Below, piece after piece: positions 38,401 to 48,408 of a DNA stretch of 64,000 bases (positions are counted from its first letter, which is position 1; every line of letters begins with the position of its first letter). This DNA comes from Perkinsus olseni (Eukaryota > Perkinsozoa > Perkinsida > Perkinsidae): NCBI GenBank assembly GCA_013115135.1, contig JABANP010000002.1, positions 310,001-374,000 of the forward strand, given 5' to 3'. Made by a program: the position numbers and the translations under genes. Below the pieces are notes generated by a model that saw only the letters and a list, made by a program, of their open reading frames with translations, did not search any database and was not told where the DNA came from.

Positions 38401-41400
38401 TAAGTGTAGCCAGGACTAGTTGTGCCATAGTTCGCTAGAAGATTGCTTGTCTCTGAGTATTCGGTGCAGGACGTGGTGCCAGTTAAGCCGTACCTGGGTC
38501 TAGGGTGCCCTTTTTCTGCACCACGCTCAGAGAGTTCACGACGAGTGTTGATTGTCGCCAGTCTTCGTCCGATTTCGGACGGCCGGAGCGTTCCCGATGG
38601 CGAAGCCTGGCGGTCTTCGCTTCATTCAGATATGAATTACATCGATCTTCCACCCTCACGAACCGACACCTTCCCTGAGGTATCGCCGAGCCCATCCTGG
38701 AGTTTTCTGACACGCCTAGCCACCAGGATGCCCTGTCTGGAACGCTTCAACGGAGTGAGTGCGACAATGCTCTTCGAATGCTTTCAATCGTCACGCACGA
38801 GCTCAGACGCCGGACCAGCCTTCAACAGGTCCCTCTACCGAAGGATGGTGGACGAGCCAGTCAAGGTACGCGTGACGTGACCAAACTGATCTACCATGGG
38901 CTTGTCATTCCCGACATCAAGATAGAGGTAAGAGTGTGGATTTAGTGGCCCCTCTCGTCGCCAATGAAGCTGCCCGCTCGTTTCCGCTCAGCATGAGGCA
39001 GGAGCCTTCGTTATTGATGTCACCTTGGCTCCGCACTTCGATAAAATTGACATGCTCGTTGCATGGTTGAACCTTGCCGAGAGCGACCACGTGCTGGTGG
39101 TTATATGGCTCAGCGGCAGAGGTGAGCACCGTATCCGATCCCCAGGGACCTCGTGAGCCTCAGATATAGAGACGAAGCTTAGTGGTATGCTGCAAGCCAT
39201 CGAAAGCGCCCCCAAGCCTCGAGTGGGATGCAAGTTGGCCTTCGCCCTGGACCGACCAATTTCGACGCCTGCCATGGAGGCTCTGTATCGCCATACAGCT
39301 GCCTTCGGCAGAGTTGTCGGTCTTCCCATTTGTAAAGGGCCCCAGTTCTGTCTCGTGGCGATGACTGATTGCCAGTTCCCGATGAGAGCGCTCGTGCTCT
39401 GGAACTGGTGTTGGCCGAATGCAATACGAACTTGTTGCTCGAGAGACTCTACATAACGAGATCGAGAGGATGGACTGGTGGCCCGCTGGGTTCCTTGAGG
39501 AAAGTATCGCAGCCATCTTGCTCGCTGAGATCCGGGGCGCCCCCTTGCTGTCGATGCTCGTCAGATTCTATCCTGCTTATGCACTCCCAGGCGGCCCTTC
39601 AAAGGTCTTCATCTCTGCTATGGTCCTGGGAATTATCGGACGCTTGATAAGTCGGAGCTCATCGGTGTGCTCAGTAACAGAGAGGGTGTAGAGAGTATAG
39701 TCAACAACGCTAACAGATCGAAGAAAGTGCGATGCAGCGGTGGGACAGTGGCAATGTCGGAACGAATGAGACCCTCTTAGATGCTTCCCTCAGCCGGAGA
39801 AGCCCCTAACATACTGGCCGGTGGGGCTGAAGCTCTCCCTCGATATGCATTGCTATGGTGATTTGAAGGTGGTCAACTTGTGCAACTGTGATATCCTACA
39901 GTGAGTTGTTCGAGTGCCCAAGTCTTCTCCATTCTGAGCGAACCGGTCTCTGGTACAGGCTGGCCGTGCAAGACCCTCTTCCTACGGAGACCGGGAGCGT
40001 GGCAGAGCTCAATGTGAGTATCGTTTGTCCTTGACTTTGCGCTGCTTCTATTTTCCAAGTCCAGTCGGAAGTTTCGACTAGTCGACTTGGACATACTGGC
40101 ACCGCGATTTTTCCTATCAATCCCGCCTCGGTGACTCAATCATCTTCGACAAGAACTTCTCATTCTGAGCGGCACGGCAGAGCTTCGATTCATACTCACC
40201 GTGAAGAGCTTTCCCTGTGATCCAGTATCAACGCCGTAATTTGCACTTCTGAGAAACTGAATGAGCAGACACCACCTGACATAGTGGCGACAGCATGCGA
40301 AGCTGAGGACTTCACCGAAATCGCCACAGCACGTCTTGCCCCATCAATAACGACGCCCATGCGCGTCTATGACAGGTGCCCGCGCCGATGGCTGGAGTGT
40401 GACAACGACGAGGAGAACTTGCGGGGCTGGATAATAAAGGTGGGCGTCACTGTCCGAAGAACTCGTTCATGACCAATGCTGTGCTTCATGCTATGAATTC
40501 CGTATCTGTGCGTAGGTCCTCTTGACCCTATTGCGCCGACCTGGACTGGAGAGCGTGGATATCCGTGGGAATGGTCTTTCTGTGGAAGACGCTGAGCTCA
40601 TTTGGGCCGAGGTGTTCTCTGGCCTACCAAAACGCAAACTCCGATGCATCAATGAGGTTGCGCTGGACGAAGTAAGGCGAACCTCTTCACGATTTTTCTG
40701 CGTGACCAGAACTAGGATCCTCAGAGGGACCGCGTTCTGCGACTCGATGCGCCAGAAGGGTCGGAGGACAGGGTCCGACTGTCATCGGGTGAGCAGTAGA
40801 AGTATACGCCGGCGAGTAGCTCACTACGTTAGGCGACATTTGGGTCTACGAGCAACTCACTCTCTTCCTGCGAGAGAATCATGCTGTTCGAAAGTTGTCA
40901 ATGCGACGACTGGACTTCTACGATGGCGAAGGCTGCCTTTTGGGGCTGCTGGAGGCCATTCTCTCCGGAACTGTGCAAGAACTCGAGATTGTGGACTGCT
41001 TGATGGGGCCGGGGTAGGTCTATCTTGGGAAACAGCGTCATGGGATTGAAGGTGGCCCCCACTCAGCCTGTCTCGATCGGTGTGGGCGATCTTGCTCGAG
41101 AAGCTCACTGACCCTGGAGCACGCCTCGAGAGCTTCAATGGACTCACCATAGAGAAGGGGAAATTGTCATGGTTGTCCCCTTGCTCTGAGTGGAACGATT
41201 TGAGGTTGGTGCGGTATGCGTCGCAGGGCTCACGATAACCCAGCCTTTCAGTCTGGCTCTGGCAGCCACACTGCCATGTAATCGGAGCATGCCGGCCCCT
41301 CTTTCGGTGAGCGTCAGTGGAGAGAATATAACTGACTTTGGGTTGACCAAGTCTGCCGAGCTCATCAGATCTGGGTAAGGCAGGCTGCTCCCACCGTCAT

Positions 41401-42170
41401 TGGTACAAGTTGTCACGATCTTCACTGCCCGGGGGTTAATATCTCGCGGGCTTTGGGGATAGTTGAATTCATGGACACAATCCACGCAGTGAAAATGTAC
41501 AGACAAGTTCTACAGTTGGAATTGAAACTCAATCCACTGTGGAAGTAACCTCTGCACGCTTAAGACGTTCTGTAGTGCAGCATAGCAGCGACTGAGACAA
41601 ACCCACCTATCGAAAGTGTTGAATCTTTCCAGGGCCGCCACCGTGCCTCAAGAGATCAATCTCGAAGGCTCTCGGCATGTCACTGACTGGGGAGTGAAGG
41701 CCACTGTGGATGCTCTACTCTCATGCCATACTAGCGTGGAAGAGCTCAGGTATTCGAAGCCTGGCTGTGATTATCGCGCTGTCATGAGTCATGTTCGAGG
41801 AAGAGCGCGGTCGCCTTTGGTAAGGTCTATCTCCTTCGACAATTGCCCGGCGGTCAATCCAAGATCCGCCTTCGATTTGATGAGAGCAGTACAATCTCTC
41901 CGCCACTTGAGAAGAATCAATGGCTTCGACTTGGCGGCTGTTAGAGATGAGGGAGAACTTGTACGTAGGATGCGCTAATTGGATATCGTTCCTTTGAGAC
42001 CCTCTCGTTCTCTTATATTGTCCCAGGTTGTGCGTATCTCCGAGGACAAGCCACTCTCGGTAACTAGCATTCGTTTGGCCTCGGCTATCGCGGATTCCTT
42101 TGGCATATGCAGGGCGCGCATAGACGTTAGCCTTCGTCGGATGGTCACCGGAACACAGGTAGCGTCCTGA
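35479..42170 (+). CDS. F-box-like / leucine-rich-repeat protein 1, large multi-exon gene
   Basis: ATG 35479 begins MMTMFGPVSVSLL and reaches LPSVIVEKILASLDATRLRA, which resembles an F-box, before a GTGAGT donor. Downstream + exons each encode roughly one or two LRRs: LIDIRGNEIDPQTAREMARR (about 35.93 kb), LLPENTSLVEIDFRLNG (36.6), LLGYFHDIPLAEIDVSHN (37.0), LRRLALAGLPWSDDSVVSLV (37.2), TLRALCICEELEAINISVH (38.1), RLATRMPCLERFNGV (38.7), LKLSLDMHCYGDLKVVNLCN (39.85), SSRKFRLVDLDILAPRFFL (40.07), GLESVDIRGNGLSVEDAELI (40.55), LSGTVQELEIVDCL (40.96), EKLTDPGARLESFNGLTI (41.1), LRHLRRINGFDLA (41.9). Many repeats end in an F/I-N-G motif. F-box/LRR proteins usually recruit substrates to SCF ubiquitin ligases. 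I assume one gene, but two are possible. Exon edges are not fully worked out, and the 3' end is the stop at 42168-42170. Confidence 0.55.
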
Positions 42171-42295
42171 GGTCAGTTGCGATTCAGGAGACTAGGAAAG
42201 CTTGACGTAGACCGCCTTCATTCGTGCTCTTGTGTCCCTCTATCCTTATATTGTCCGCCCTCCCCGAGTCATGTCAGAGTCTGGCCTGCAATAGC

Positions 42296-44426
42296 ATGAA
42301 AGTGACCGTTTGTCAGGTCGACTGCATATTCGGTCAGACTCTGATGCTGCTGGAAAGCCTCCCCCTTGGTGTGGCAACGCATATTTTCGTCAAGCTAGCG
42401 AGGGCCTCCGCTCGTAAGTCAGTCTTTTTAGCATCGCTGGAATGGTCTAGTTGGTTATGACGATCGCCTCACACGCGATAGGTCCCGAGTTCGATTCTCG
42501 GTTCCAGTATTGTGTGCCATTGGCCCAACTTCTCGTTCACCTTTCCCAGTCTGTGCCTCATGTCCGTGCAACGTTGAACGTTTCTGACCTACAAACATAG
42601 GTGCTGGAGCCAAAAACAATCGACAACGCAGAAGCAGAGGTGGCTCCATTCCAGCCTTCCGCGTGGACGAGGCGTCACTCGTGGCCTCGCATTCCATAGA
42701 CGAGTGGGTATAGGCATGATATCCCATCGAGTGCCAATACTACTGCTCGTTGCCAAGATGACTCTCACTCCATGCCTGTACCCTGTGTCAGGCAGGCTTC
42801 CTCCTTGTGGGCTAGGATCAGGGCAGCTGTGGGCGTTGCTGGGGAGACGATGTGAGCGCATTGATGAGCTAGGACATGATGGGTGATATGGTTGCCTGCG
42901 TTATTTCAGAAGGCACAAAACACCGGTCATAATTAGTCCGGATCCAGAGGCATTAGCCTCATTGATGTGGTTGAGCCATGGTCTGTCACTCAGCGAAATA
43001 TCCTTCTGGTGAGCGGTCATTTAGGGGGGGAATCGCACTGTGAATACGTAGCAATGATCTGAGCTCATGGCCGACGTCTTTGACCCCCCTATACCGCCCC
43101 GATGCCGCGACGACACTACTTGCTGCTTTGTCGCGCGGTCCTGAGTAGACGGTACTCGTAATCTCATTGTCGCTGGGAGAGTGGGATGCACCGACAAATC
43201 TCGTCTCTAGCTTCTCGTTCACATTGCAAAACATCGTTCATCAGGCGACAAAGCAAGCAGATTCCCGCCGTGAGATGGAAGACTGGATTTATGCTGTGTT
43301 CCCTCTTGCAGTCCCAGTTCCCTCACCGAGCTCTCGCGAACAGAGAGATCTAGCGCCAGCGCACTTACTCATCTGAGCTTCCGAGGATCAGTACCTATTG
43401 GCTCTGATGGGATGACTTGCCTGAGCTCGTGGTTGACGCGATCTGCGACTGCCCTGGAGATACTTGAGCTGCCGGGAGCGTGTAGTACATCGCAGCTGCT
43501 GAAACTCAACATCGGGCTGTTTCATCCCTCCTAGGATTCCACTCTGTTCCAGGTCTTGGTGATACTGGCCTGGCGTGCCTAGCGGATCTTCTTGGGAGCT
43601 TGCCGCTACTCAAGGTTCTCGATATAAGGTGGAGTGAGAGGGCCAGGTCGCATCTTCGAGCTTCGCAAATTTGACTTCATGAGTAGCGCTGATCTGGAGA
43701 GAATTTAAGTCCAGTAGACTCTGCTCCTCGAGTCTTTGAAACAGGCGAAACCTCATCTCGAGCGATGGCATCCGGAAAATTGTCCAAGCCCTACGGACCC
43801 GAACTAGGAAGTTCGAGTTAATCGACATGGGAGAGAATAATGTCAGCCCGCATGGCTTGATGGAGGTGGCGGAGCTCATATCGATCGGTGACTTCAAGCT
43901 GGTGAACATCTCCCTGGCAAGGTAGGGGCCTGAGTAGAACTGTCCGCTCGACGACGCTCGTAGGACTTCGTGGGAGAGCTGAAACTATTGCCGCGTCTAC
44001 GCGGCGAAACACGCCCCTTGGCGTGTAAAGTGGCCTTCTCAGAAATCTGATTCTTCGTGGCTCCCCGTCAACAGGGCAGGATGTGGCGCTGGAGGCGGTG
44101 TCAGCCTTGGTCTATGGTGGGGCGGCCTCTAGCTCACTAGAGGTGAGAATAGTGTGAATGGAAGGCTGTGGCCCGTATGCTGCGGTGACGGATGTATCAG
44201 AAAACGATCCCAAGTCAATCTCTTGAGGGGTTCCCTGTCCCCGTTCATGCGAATGTTAAGTGGTCGAATACCATTCTCCTGCGAGGTACTCGATCTACGA
44301 GGGATATTCAACGACAGCAGAGATCTCTGGCACACCGTTATTCGTAGCACGAATGCCAGTCAATTCTTCGATGCCAAGTACCTGGAGGGTGGATTGCTCG
44401 TGAAACGCCGTGCACATGACCAATGA
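42296..44426 (+). CDS. F-box-like / leucine-rich-repeat protein 2
   Basis: ATG 42296 gives MKVTVCQVDCIF and then LLESLPLGVATHIFVKLARA, again F-box-like, with a GTAAGT donor at 42414. Later exons carry LRRs: GDTGLACLADLLGSLPLLKV (about 43.56 kb), KFELIDMGENNVSPHGLMEV and ELISIGDFKLVNISLAR (43.8-43.92), LLRNLILRGSPSTGQDVAL (44.04-44.14), and a terminal exon with CEVLDLRGIFNDSRDLWHTV ending KRRAHDQ at TGA 44424-44426. The architecture mirrors the preceding LRR gene, so I infer tandem paralogues. The exon following the first intron is unresolved. The tRNA-Val gene lies just after the first donor, so it is probably intronic. Confidence 0.55.
42436..42509 (+). tRNA. tRNA-Val (anticodon CAC)
   Basis: Complete cloverleaf: acceptor GCTGGAA with TTCCAGT, D-arm GTCTAGTTGGTTATGAC, anticodon stem ATCGC/GCGAT with loop CTCACAC, T-arm CCGAG/CTCGG with loop TTCGATT, discriminator A. 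No intron. It sits 22 nt downstream of the first donor of LRR gene 2, in the same orientation. Confidence 0.95.
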
Positions 44427-44516
44427 GTATCCTTTTAGCGCACGAGACTGTTGAGCCACTCGAGCGGATGAAATAGAGTTACGGCCCCGCATCACAGAGA
44501 ATATCCACCATCTATC

Positions 44517-44580
44517 CCAGGAACGAACGCGGAATCTCCACCTTAGTAGGGTGGCGCCTTATCCATTGGGCTACACACCC
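44517..44580 (-). pseudogene. Chimeric Arg/Cys tRNA remnant at the array edge
   Basis: On the minus strand the 5' end is that of the array's tRNA-Cys (GGGTGTGTAG), fused to the D-loop, anticodon arm and T-arm of tRNA-Arg (GGCGCCACCCT...GGTGGAGATTCC). The T-arm is damaged. The join is in the shared stretch around CCCAATGGATAAGG. It looks like a product of unequal exchange. Confidence 0.75.
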
Positions 44581-44668
44581 TGTAGAGTGTAAAAAATATA
44601 GCCCATCTCGCGATCCGAAACCCGATAGCACCCTAATGAATGGCTGCTGTAGAAACGCGAATTTGCAA

Positions 44669-44741
44669 TACCCTACCCGAGGATCGAACTCGGAGTCTCT
44701 ACCTTAGGAGGGTGGCGCCTTATCCATTGGGCCAGCAGGGC
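44669..44741 (-). tRNA. tRNA-Arg (CCT), copy 1
   Basis: Acceptor GCCCTGC with GTAGGGT, loop CTCCTAA giving anticodon CCT, T-arm CCGAG/CTCGG. One mismatch in the anticodon stem (CCACC/GGTAG), so it may be weakened. Confidence 0.8.
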
Positions 44742-44846
44742 TTCAGCCATGTAGATATCTATTCACTCCGACATGGCGACGTTCTGATCTATGCTTATCC
44801 CTATGACCACGCCCACACAGGGTTACGATCCTTCGCGGCCTACATA

Positions 44847-44909
44847 AGGGCGCGCTCGGATTTGAATCGAGGACCTGCCGATCTGCAGTCAGCCGCTCTA
44901 CCACTGAGC
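44847..44909 (-). pseudogene. tRNA-Cys (GCA), copy 1, 5'-truncated
   Basis: Anticodon and T-arms are present, but the 5' acceptor strand and the adjoining 15 bases are deleted, fusing the D-arm directly to the upstream oligo-T spacer. It cannot form an acceptor stem. Confidence 0.85.
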
Positions 44910-44991
44910 ATGCAAAAAATATAGCCCATCTCGCGATCCGAAACCCGATAGCACTCTAATGAATGGTTACTGTGGACACGCGAATTAGCAA

Positions 44992-45055
44992 TACCCTACC
45001 AGAGGATCGAACTCGCAATCTCCACCTCAGGAGGGAGGCATTGGGCCAGCAGGGC
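44992..45055 (-). pseudogene. tRNA-Arg, copy 2, degenerate
   Basis: About 9 bases of the D-arm and anticodon-stem region are lost (GGCGCCTTATC missing on the plus strand) and the T-arm carries changes. 64 nt instead of 73. Confidence 0.85.
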
Positions 45056-45159
45056 TTCAGCTATGTAGATATCTGTTCACTCGGAAATAGCAACGTTCTG
45101 AGCTACGCTCATCCCTAAAACCACGCCCACTCGGGTTACGCTCCTTCGCGGCCTACATA

Positions 45160-45231
45160 AGAGCGCGCCCGGATTTGAACCGCGGACCTGCAGATCTGCA
45201 GTCAGCCGCTCTACCACTGAGCTACACACCC
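45160..45231 (-). tRNA. tRNA-Cys (GCA), copy 2
   Basis: Full length with U73 discriminator, loop CTGCAGA (anticodon GCA). The acceptor is GGGTGTG with CGCGCTC, including a G-U pair. The anticodon stem GCTGA/TCTGC has a T-T mismatch, as in copy 6. Confidence 0.82.
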
Positions 45232-45319
45232 TGTAGAGTGTAAAAAATATAGCCCATCTCGCGATCCGAAACCCGATAGCACTCTAATGAATGGCTACTG
45301 TAGAAACGCGAATTTGCAA

Positions 45320-45392
45320 TACCCTACCCGAGGATCGAATTCGGAATCTCCACCTTAGGAGGGTGGCGCCTTATCCATTGGGCCAGCAGGGC
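45320..45392 (-). tRNA. tRNA-Arg (CCT), copy 3
   Basis: Cloverleaf essentially intact, anticodon CCT; one T-arm substitution (GAATTCGG on the plus strand) affects the loop/stem edge. Confidence 0.85.
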
Positions 45393-45497
45393 TTCAGCCA
45401 TGCAGATATCTATCCACTCCGACATGGCGACGTTCTGATCTATGCTTATCCCTATGACCACGCCCACACAGGGTTACGATCCTTCGCGGCCTACATA

Positions 45498-45569
45498 AGG
45501 GCGCGCCCGGATTTGAACCGAGGACCTGCTGATCTGCAGTCAGCCGCTCTACCACTGAGCTACACACCC
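45498..45569 (-). tRNA. tRNA-Cys (GCA), copy 3
   Basis: Intact cloverleaf: GGGTGTG with CGCGCCC, GCTGA/TCAGC anticodon stem, loop CTGCAGA, T-loop TTCAAAT, U73. Confidence 0.93.
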
Positions 45570-45656
45570 TGCTGCATGAAAAAATATAGCCCATCTCGCG
45601 ATCCGAAACCCGATAGCACTCTAATGAACGGTTGCTGTAGACACGCGAATTTGCAA

Positions 45657-45729
45657 TACCCTACCCGAAGATCGAACTCGGAATCTCCACCTTAGGAGGG
45701 TGGCGCCTTATCCATTGGGCCAGCAGGGC
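45657..45729 (-). tRNA. tRNA-Arg (CCT), copy 4
   Basis: Full length, anticodon CCT; one T-stem substitution (CCGAAGATC on the plus strand). Confidence 0.87.
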
Positions 45730-45834
45730 TTCAGCCATGCAGATATCTATTCACTCCGACATGGCGACGTTCTGATCTATGCTTATCCCTATGACCACGC
45801 CCACACAGGGTTACGATCCTTCGCGGCCTACATA

Positions 45835-45897
45835 AGGGCGCGCTCGGATTTGAACCGAGGACCTGCCGATCTGCAGTCAGCCGCTCTACCACTGAGC
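45835..45897 (-). pseudogene. tRNA-Cys (GCA), copy 4, 5'-truncated
   Basis: Same 15-base deletion as copy 1: the D-arm GAGC runs straight into GCATGCAAAAAA on the plus strand, removing the 5' acceptor strand. Confidence 0.87.
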
Positions 45898-45984
45898 ATG
45901 CAAAAAATATAGCCCATCTCGCGATCCGAAACCCGATAGCACTCTAATGAATGGTTACTGTACAGTAGACACGCGAATTAGCAA

Positions 45985-46057
45985 TACCCTACCCGAGGAT
46001 CTAACTCGGAATCTCCACCCTAAGAGGGTGGCGCCTTATCCATTGGGCCAGCAGGGC
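45985..46057 (-). tRNA. tRNA-Arg body with anticodon CTT, copy 5
   Basis: The body matches tRNA-Arg copies, but the loop is CTCTTAG flanked by CCACC/GGTGG, so the anticodon reads CTT (a lysine codon reader) instead of CCT. A T-loop base is also changed (ATCTAACTC on plus). May be a decaying copy or an altered tRNA. Confidence 0.75.
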
Positions 46058-46162
46058 TTCAGCCATGTAGATATCTGTTCACTCGGACATGGCAACGTTC
46101 CGAGCTACGCTCATCCCTAAAACAACGCCCACTCAGGGTTACGCCGCTTCGCGGCCTTCATA

Positions 46163-46234
46163 AGGCCGCGCCCGGATTTGAGCCGAGGACCTGCTGATCT
46201 GCAGTTAGCCGCTCTACCACTGAGCTACACACCC
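46163..46234 (-). tRNA. tRNA-Cys (GCA), copy 5, weakened
   Basis: Full length, anticodon GCA, but with a mismatch in the anticodon stem (GCTAA/TCAGC) and changes in the acceptor (CGCGGCC) and T-loop (TTCAAAT becomes CTCAAAT). Confidence 0.7.
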
Positions 46235-46323
46235 TGCAGCATGCAAAAAAATATAGCCCATCTCGCGATCCGAAACCCGATAGCACTCTAGTGAATGGTT
46301 ACTGTAGACACGCGAATTAGCAA

Positions 46324-46396
46324 TACCCTACCCGAGGATCGAACTCGGAATCTCAGCTTTAGGAGGGTGGTGCCGTATCCATTGGGCCAGCAGGGC
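46324..46396 (-). tRNA. tRNA-Arg (CCT), copy 6, weakened
   Basis: Anticodon CCT kept, but the 3' side of the anticodon stem reads AGCTG opposite CCACC, so pairing is partly lost; D-arm substitution as well. Possibly non-functional. Confidence 0.65.
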
Positions 46397-46501
46397 TTCA
46401 GGCATGCAGATATCTATTCACTCCGACATGGCGACGTTCTGATCTATGCTTATCCCTATGACCACGCCCACACAGGGTTACGCTCCTTCGCGGCCTACAT
46501 A

Positions 46502-46573
46502 AGAGCGCGCCCGGATTTGAACCGCGGACCTGCAGATATGCAGTCAGCCACTCTACCACTGAGCTACACACCC
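46502..46573 (-). tRNA. tRNA-Cys (GCA), copy 6
   Basis: Full length; loop CTGCATA keeps anticodon GCA. One anticodon-stem mismatch (GCTGA/TCTGC) and one D-stem change. Confidence 0.75.
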
Positions 46574-46661
46574 TGTAGAGTGTAAAAAATATAGCTCATC
46601 TCGCGATCCGAAACCCGATAGCACTCTAATGAATGGTTACTGTAGACACGCGAATTAGCAA

Positions 46662-46734
46662 TACCCTACCCGAGGATCAAACTCGGAACCTCCACCTTAG
46701 GAGGGTGGCGCCTTATCCATTGGGCCAGCAGGGC
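46662..46734 (-). tRNA. tRNA-Arg (CCT), copy 7
   Basis: Full length, anticodon CCT; T-loop TTTGATC instead of TTCGATC and one variable-loop change. Confidence 0.8.
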
Positions 46735-46839
46735 TTCAGCCATGCAGATATCTATTCACTCCGACATGGCGACGTTCTGATCTATGCTTATCCCTATGAC
46801 CACGCCCACACAGGGTTACGATCCTTCGCGGCCTACATA

Positions 46840-46902
46840 AGGGCGCGCTCGGATTTGAACCGAGGACCTGCCGATCTGCAGTCAGCCGCTCTACCACTGA
46901 GC
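46840..46902 (-). pseudogene. tRNA-Cys (GCA), copy 7, 5'-truncated
   Basis: Third instance of the same 15-base deletion that removes the 5' acceptor strand. Confidence 0.87.
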
Positions 46903-46984
46903 ATGCAAAAAATATAGCCCATCTCGCGATCCGAAACCCGATAGCACTCTAATGAATGGTTACTGTAGACACGCGAATTAGCAA

Positions 46985-47057
46985 TACCCTACCCGAGGAT
47001 CGAACTCGGAATCTCCACCTTAGGAGGGTGGCGCCTTATCCCTTGGGCCAGCAGGGC
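46985..47057 (-). tRNA. tRNA-Arg (CCT), copy 8
   Basis: Consensus cloverleaf with anticodon CCT; one D-loop base differs (CCCTTGGG on plus). Confidence 0.92.
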
Positions 47058-47162
47058 TTCAGCCATGCAGATATCTATTCACTCCGACATGGCGACGTTC
47101 TGATCTATGCTTATCCCTATGACCACGCCCACACAGGGTTACGATTCTTCGCGGCCTACATA

Positions 47163-47234
47163 AGGGCGCGCTCGGATTTGAACCGAGGACCTGCCGATCT
47201 GCAGTCAGCCGCTCTACCACTGAGCTACACACCC
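47163..47234 (-). tRNA. tRNA-Cys (GCA), copy 8
   Basis: Full-length cloverleaf, anticodon GCA, U73; T-stem CTCGG/CCGAG pairs. Confidence 0.92.
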
Positions 47235-47321
47235 TGCAGCATGCAAAAATATAGCCCATCTCGCGATCCGAAACCCGATAGCACTCTAATGAATGGTTAC
47301 TGTAGACACGCGAATTAGCAA

Positions 47322-47394
47322 TACCCTACCCGAGGATCGAACTCGGAATCTCCACCTTAGGAGGGTGGCGCCTTATCCATTGGGCCAGCAGGGC
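47322..47394 (-). tRNA. tRNA-Arg (CCT), copy 9
   Basis: Consensus sequence, all stems paired, anticodon CCT. Confidence 0.95.
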
Positions 47395-47499
47395 TTCAGC
47401 CATGTAGATATCTGTTCACTCGGACATGGCAACGTTCTGAGCTACGCTCATCCCTAAAACCACGCCCACTCAGGGTTACGCCGCTTCGCGGCCTTCATA

Positions 47500-47571
47500 A
47501 GAGCGCGCCCGGATTTGAACCGAGGACCTGCTGATCTGCAGTCAGCCGCTCTACCACTGAGCTACACACCC
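47500..47571 (-). tRNA. tRNA-Cys (GCA), copy 9
   Basis: Full-length cloverleaf, anticodon GCA; 3' acceptor CGCGCTC with one G-U pair. Preceded by spacer type B. Confidence 0.92.
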
Positions 47572-47659
47572 TGCAGCATGCAAAAAATATAGCCCATCTC
47601 GCGATCCGAAACCCGATAGCACTCTAATGAATGGTTACTGTAGACACGCGAATTAGCAA

Positions 47660-47732
47660 TACCCTACCCGAGGATCGAACTCGGAATCTCCACCTTAGGA
47701 GGGTGGCGCCTTATCCATTGGGCCAGCAGGGC
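47660..47732 (-). tRNA. tRNA-Arg (CCT), copy 10
   Basis: Consensus sequence, anticodon CCT. Confidence 0.95.
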
Positions 47733-47837
47733 TTCAGCCATGCAGATATCTATTCACTCCGACATGGCGACGTTCTGATCTATGCTTATCCCTATGACCA
47801 CGCCCACACAGGGTTACGATCCTTCGCGGCCTACATA

Positions 47838-47909
47838 AGGGCGCGCCCGGATTTGAACCGAGGACCTGCTGATCTGCAGTCAGCCGCTCTACCACTGAGC
47901 TACACACCC
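47838..47909 (-). tRNA. tRNA-Cys (GCA), copy 10
   Basis: Consensus sequence, anticodon GCA, U73. Confidence 0.95.
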
Positions 47910-47997
47910 TGCAGCATGCAAAAAATATAGCCCATCTCGCGATCCGAAACCCGATAACACTCTGATAAATGGTTACTGTAGAAACGCGAATTTGCAA

Positions 47998-48070
47998 TAC
48001 CCTACCCGAGGATCGAACACGGAGTCTCCACCTTAGGAGGGTGGCGCCTTATCCATTGGGCCAGCAGGGC
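47998..48070 (-). tRNA. tRNA-Arg (CCT), copy 11
   Basis: Full length, anticodon CCT; T-stem substitution (GAACACGG on plus). Confidence 0.88.
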
Positions 48071-48175
48071 TTCAGCCATCCAGATATCTATTCACTCCGA
48101 CATGGCGACGTTCTGATCTATGCTTATCCCTATGACCACGCCCACACAGGGTTACGATCCTTCGCGGCCTTCATA

Positions 48176-48247
48176 AGGGTGCGCCCGGATTTGAACCGAG
48201 GACCTGCTGATCTGCAGTCAGCCGCTCTACCACTGAGCTACACACCC
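48176..48247 (-). tRNA. tRNA-Cys (GCA), copy 11
   Basis: Full length, anticodon GCA; 3' acceptor strand CGCACCC. Confidence 0.92.
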
Positions 48248-48335
48248 TGTGGCGTGCAAAAAATATAGCCCATCTCGCGATCCGAAACCCGATAACACTC
48301 TGATAAATGGTTACTGTAGACACGCGAATTAGTAA

Positions 48336-48408
48336 TACCCTACCCGAGGATCGAACTCGGAATCTCCACCTTAGGAGGGTGGCGCCTTATCCATTGGGCC
48401 AGCAGGGC
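48336..48408 (-). tRNA. tRNA-Arg (CCT), copy 12
   Basis: Consensus sequence, anticodon CCT. Confidence 0.95.

Larger units (their letters stand above)
44581..48335 (-). repeat. tRNA-Cys/tRNA-Arg tandem repeat array (about 0.33-kb units)
   Basis: Tandem units in the order, on the minus strand, tRNA-Cys, a spacer of about 100 nt, tRNA-Arg, then a spacer of about 85-90 nt holding the unit's only oligo-T run (T5-T7). The run sits about 14-18 nt before the next tRNA-Cys. Two spacer versions exist: A (with GATCTATGCTTATCCCTATG) and B (with GAGCTACGCTCATCCCTAAA). Individual genes are listed separately. Confidence 0.92.

Noticed and set aside
44640..48268. Series of 94-134-codon ORFs (for example reading RARPDLNRGPADLQSAALPL) repeated across 44.6-48.3 kb
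   Set aside because: They are read-through of the tRNA-Arg and tRNA-Cys genes on the opposite strand; the repeated protein is just the reverse complement of tRNA arms.
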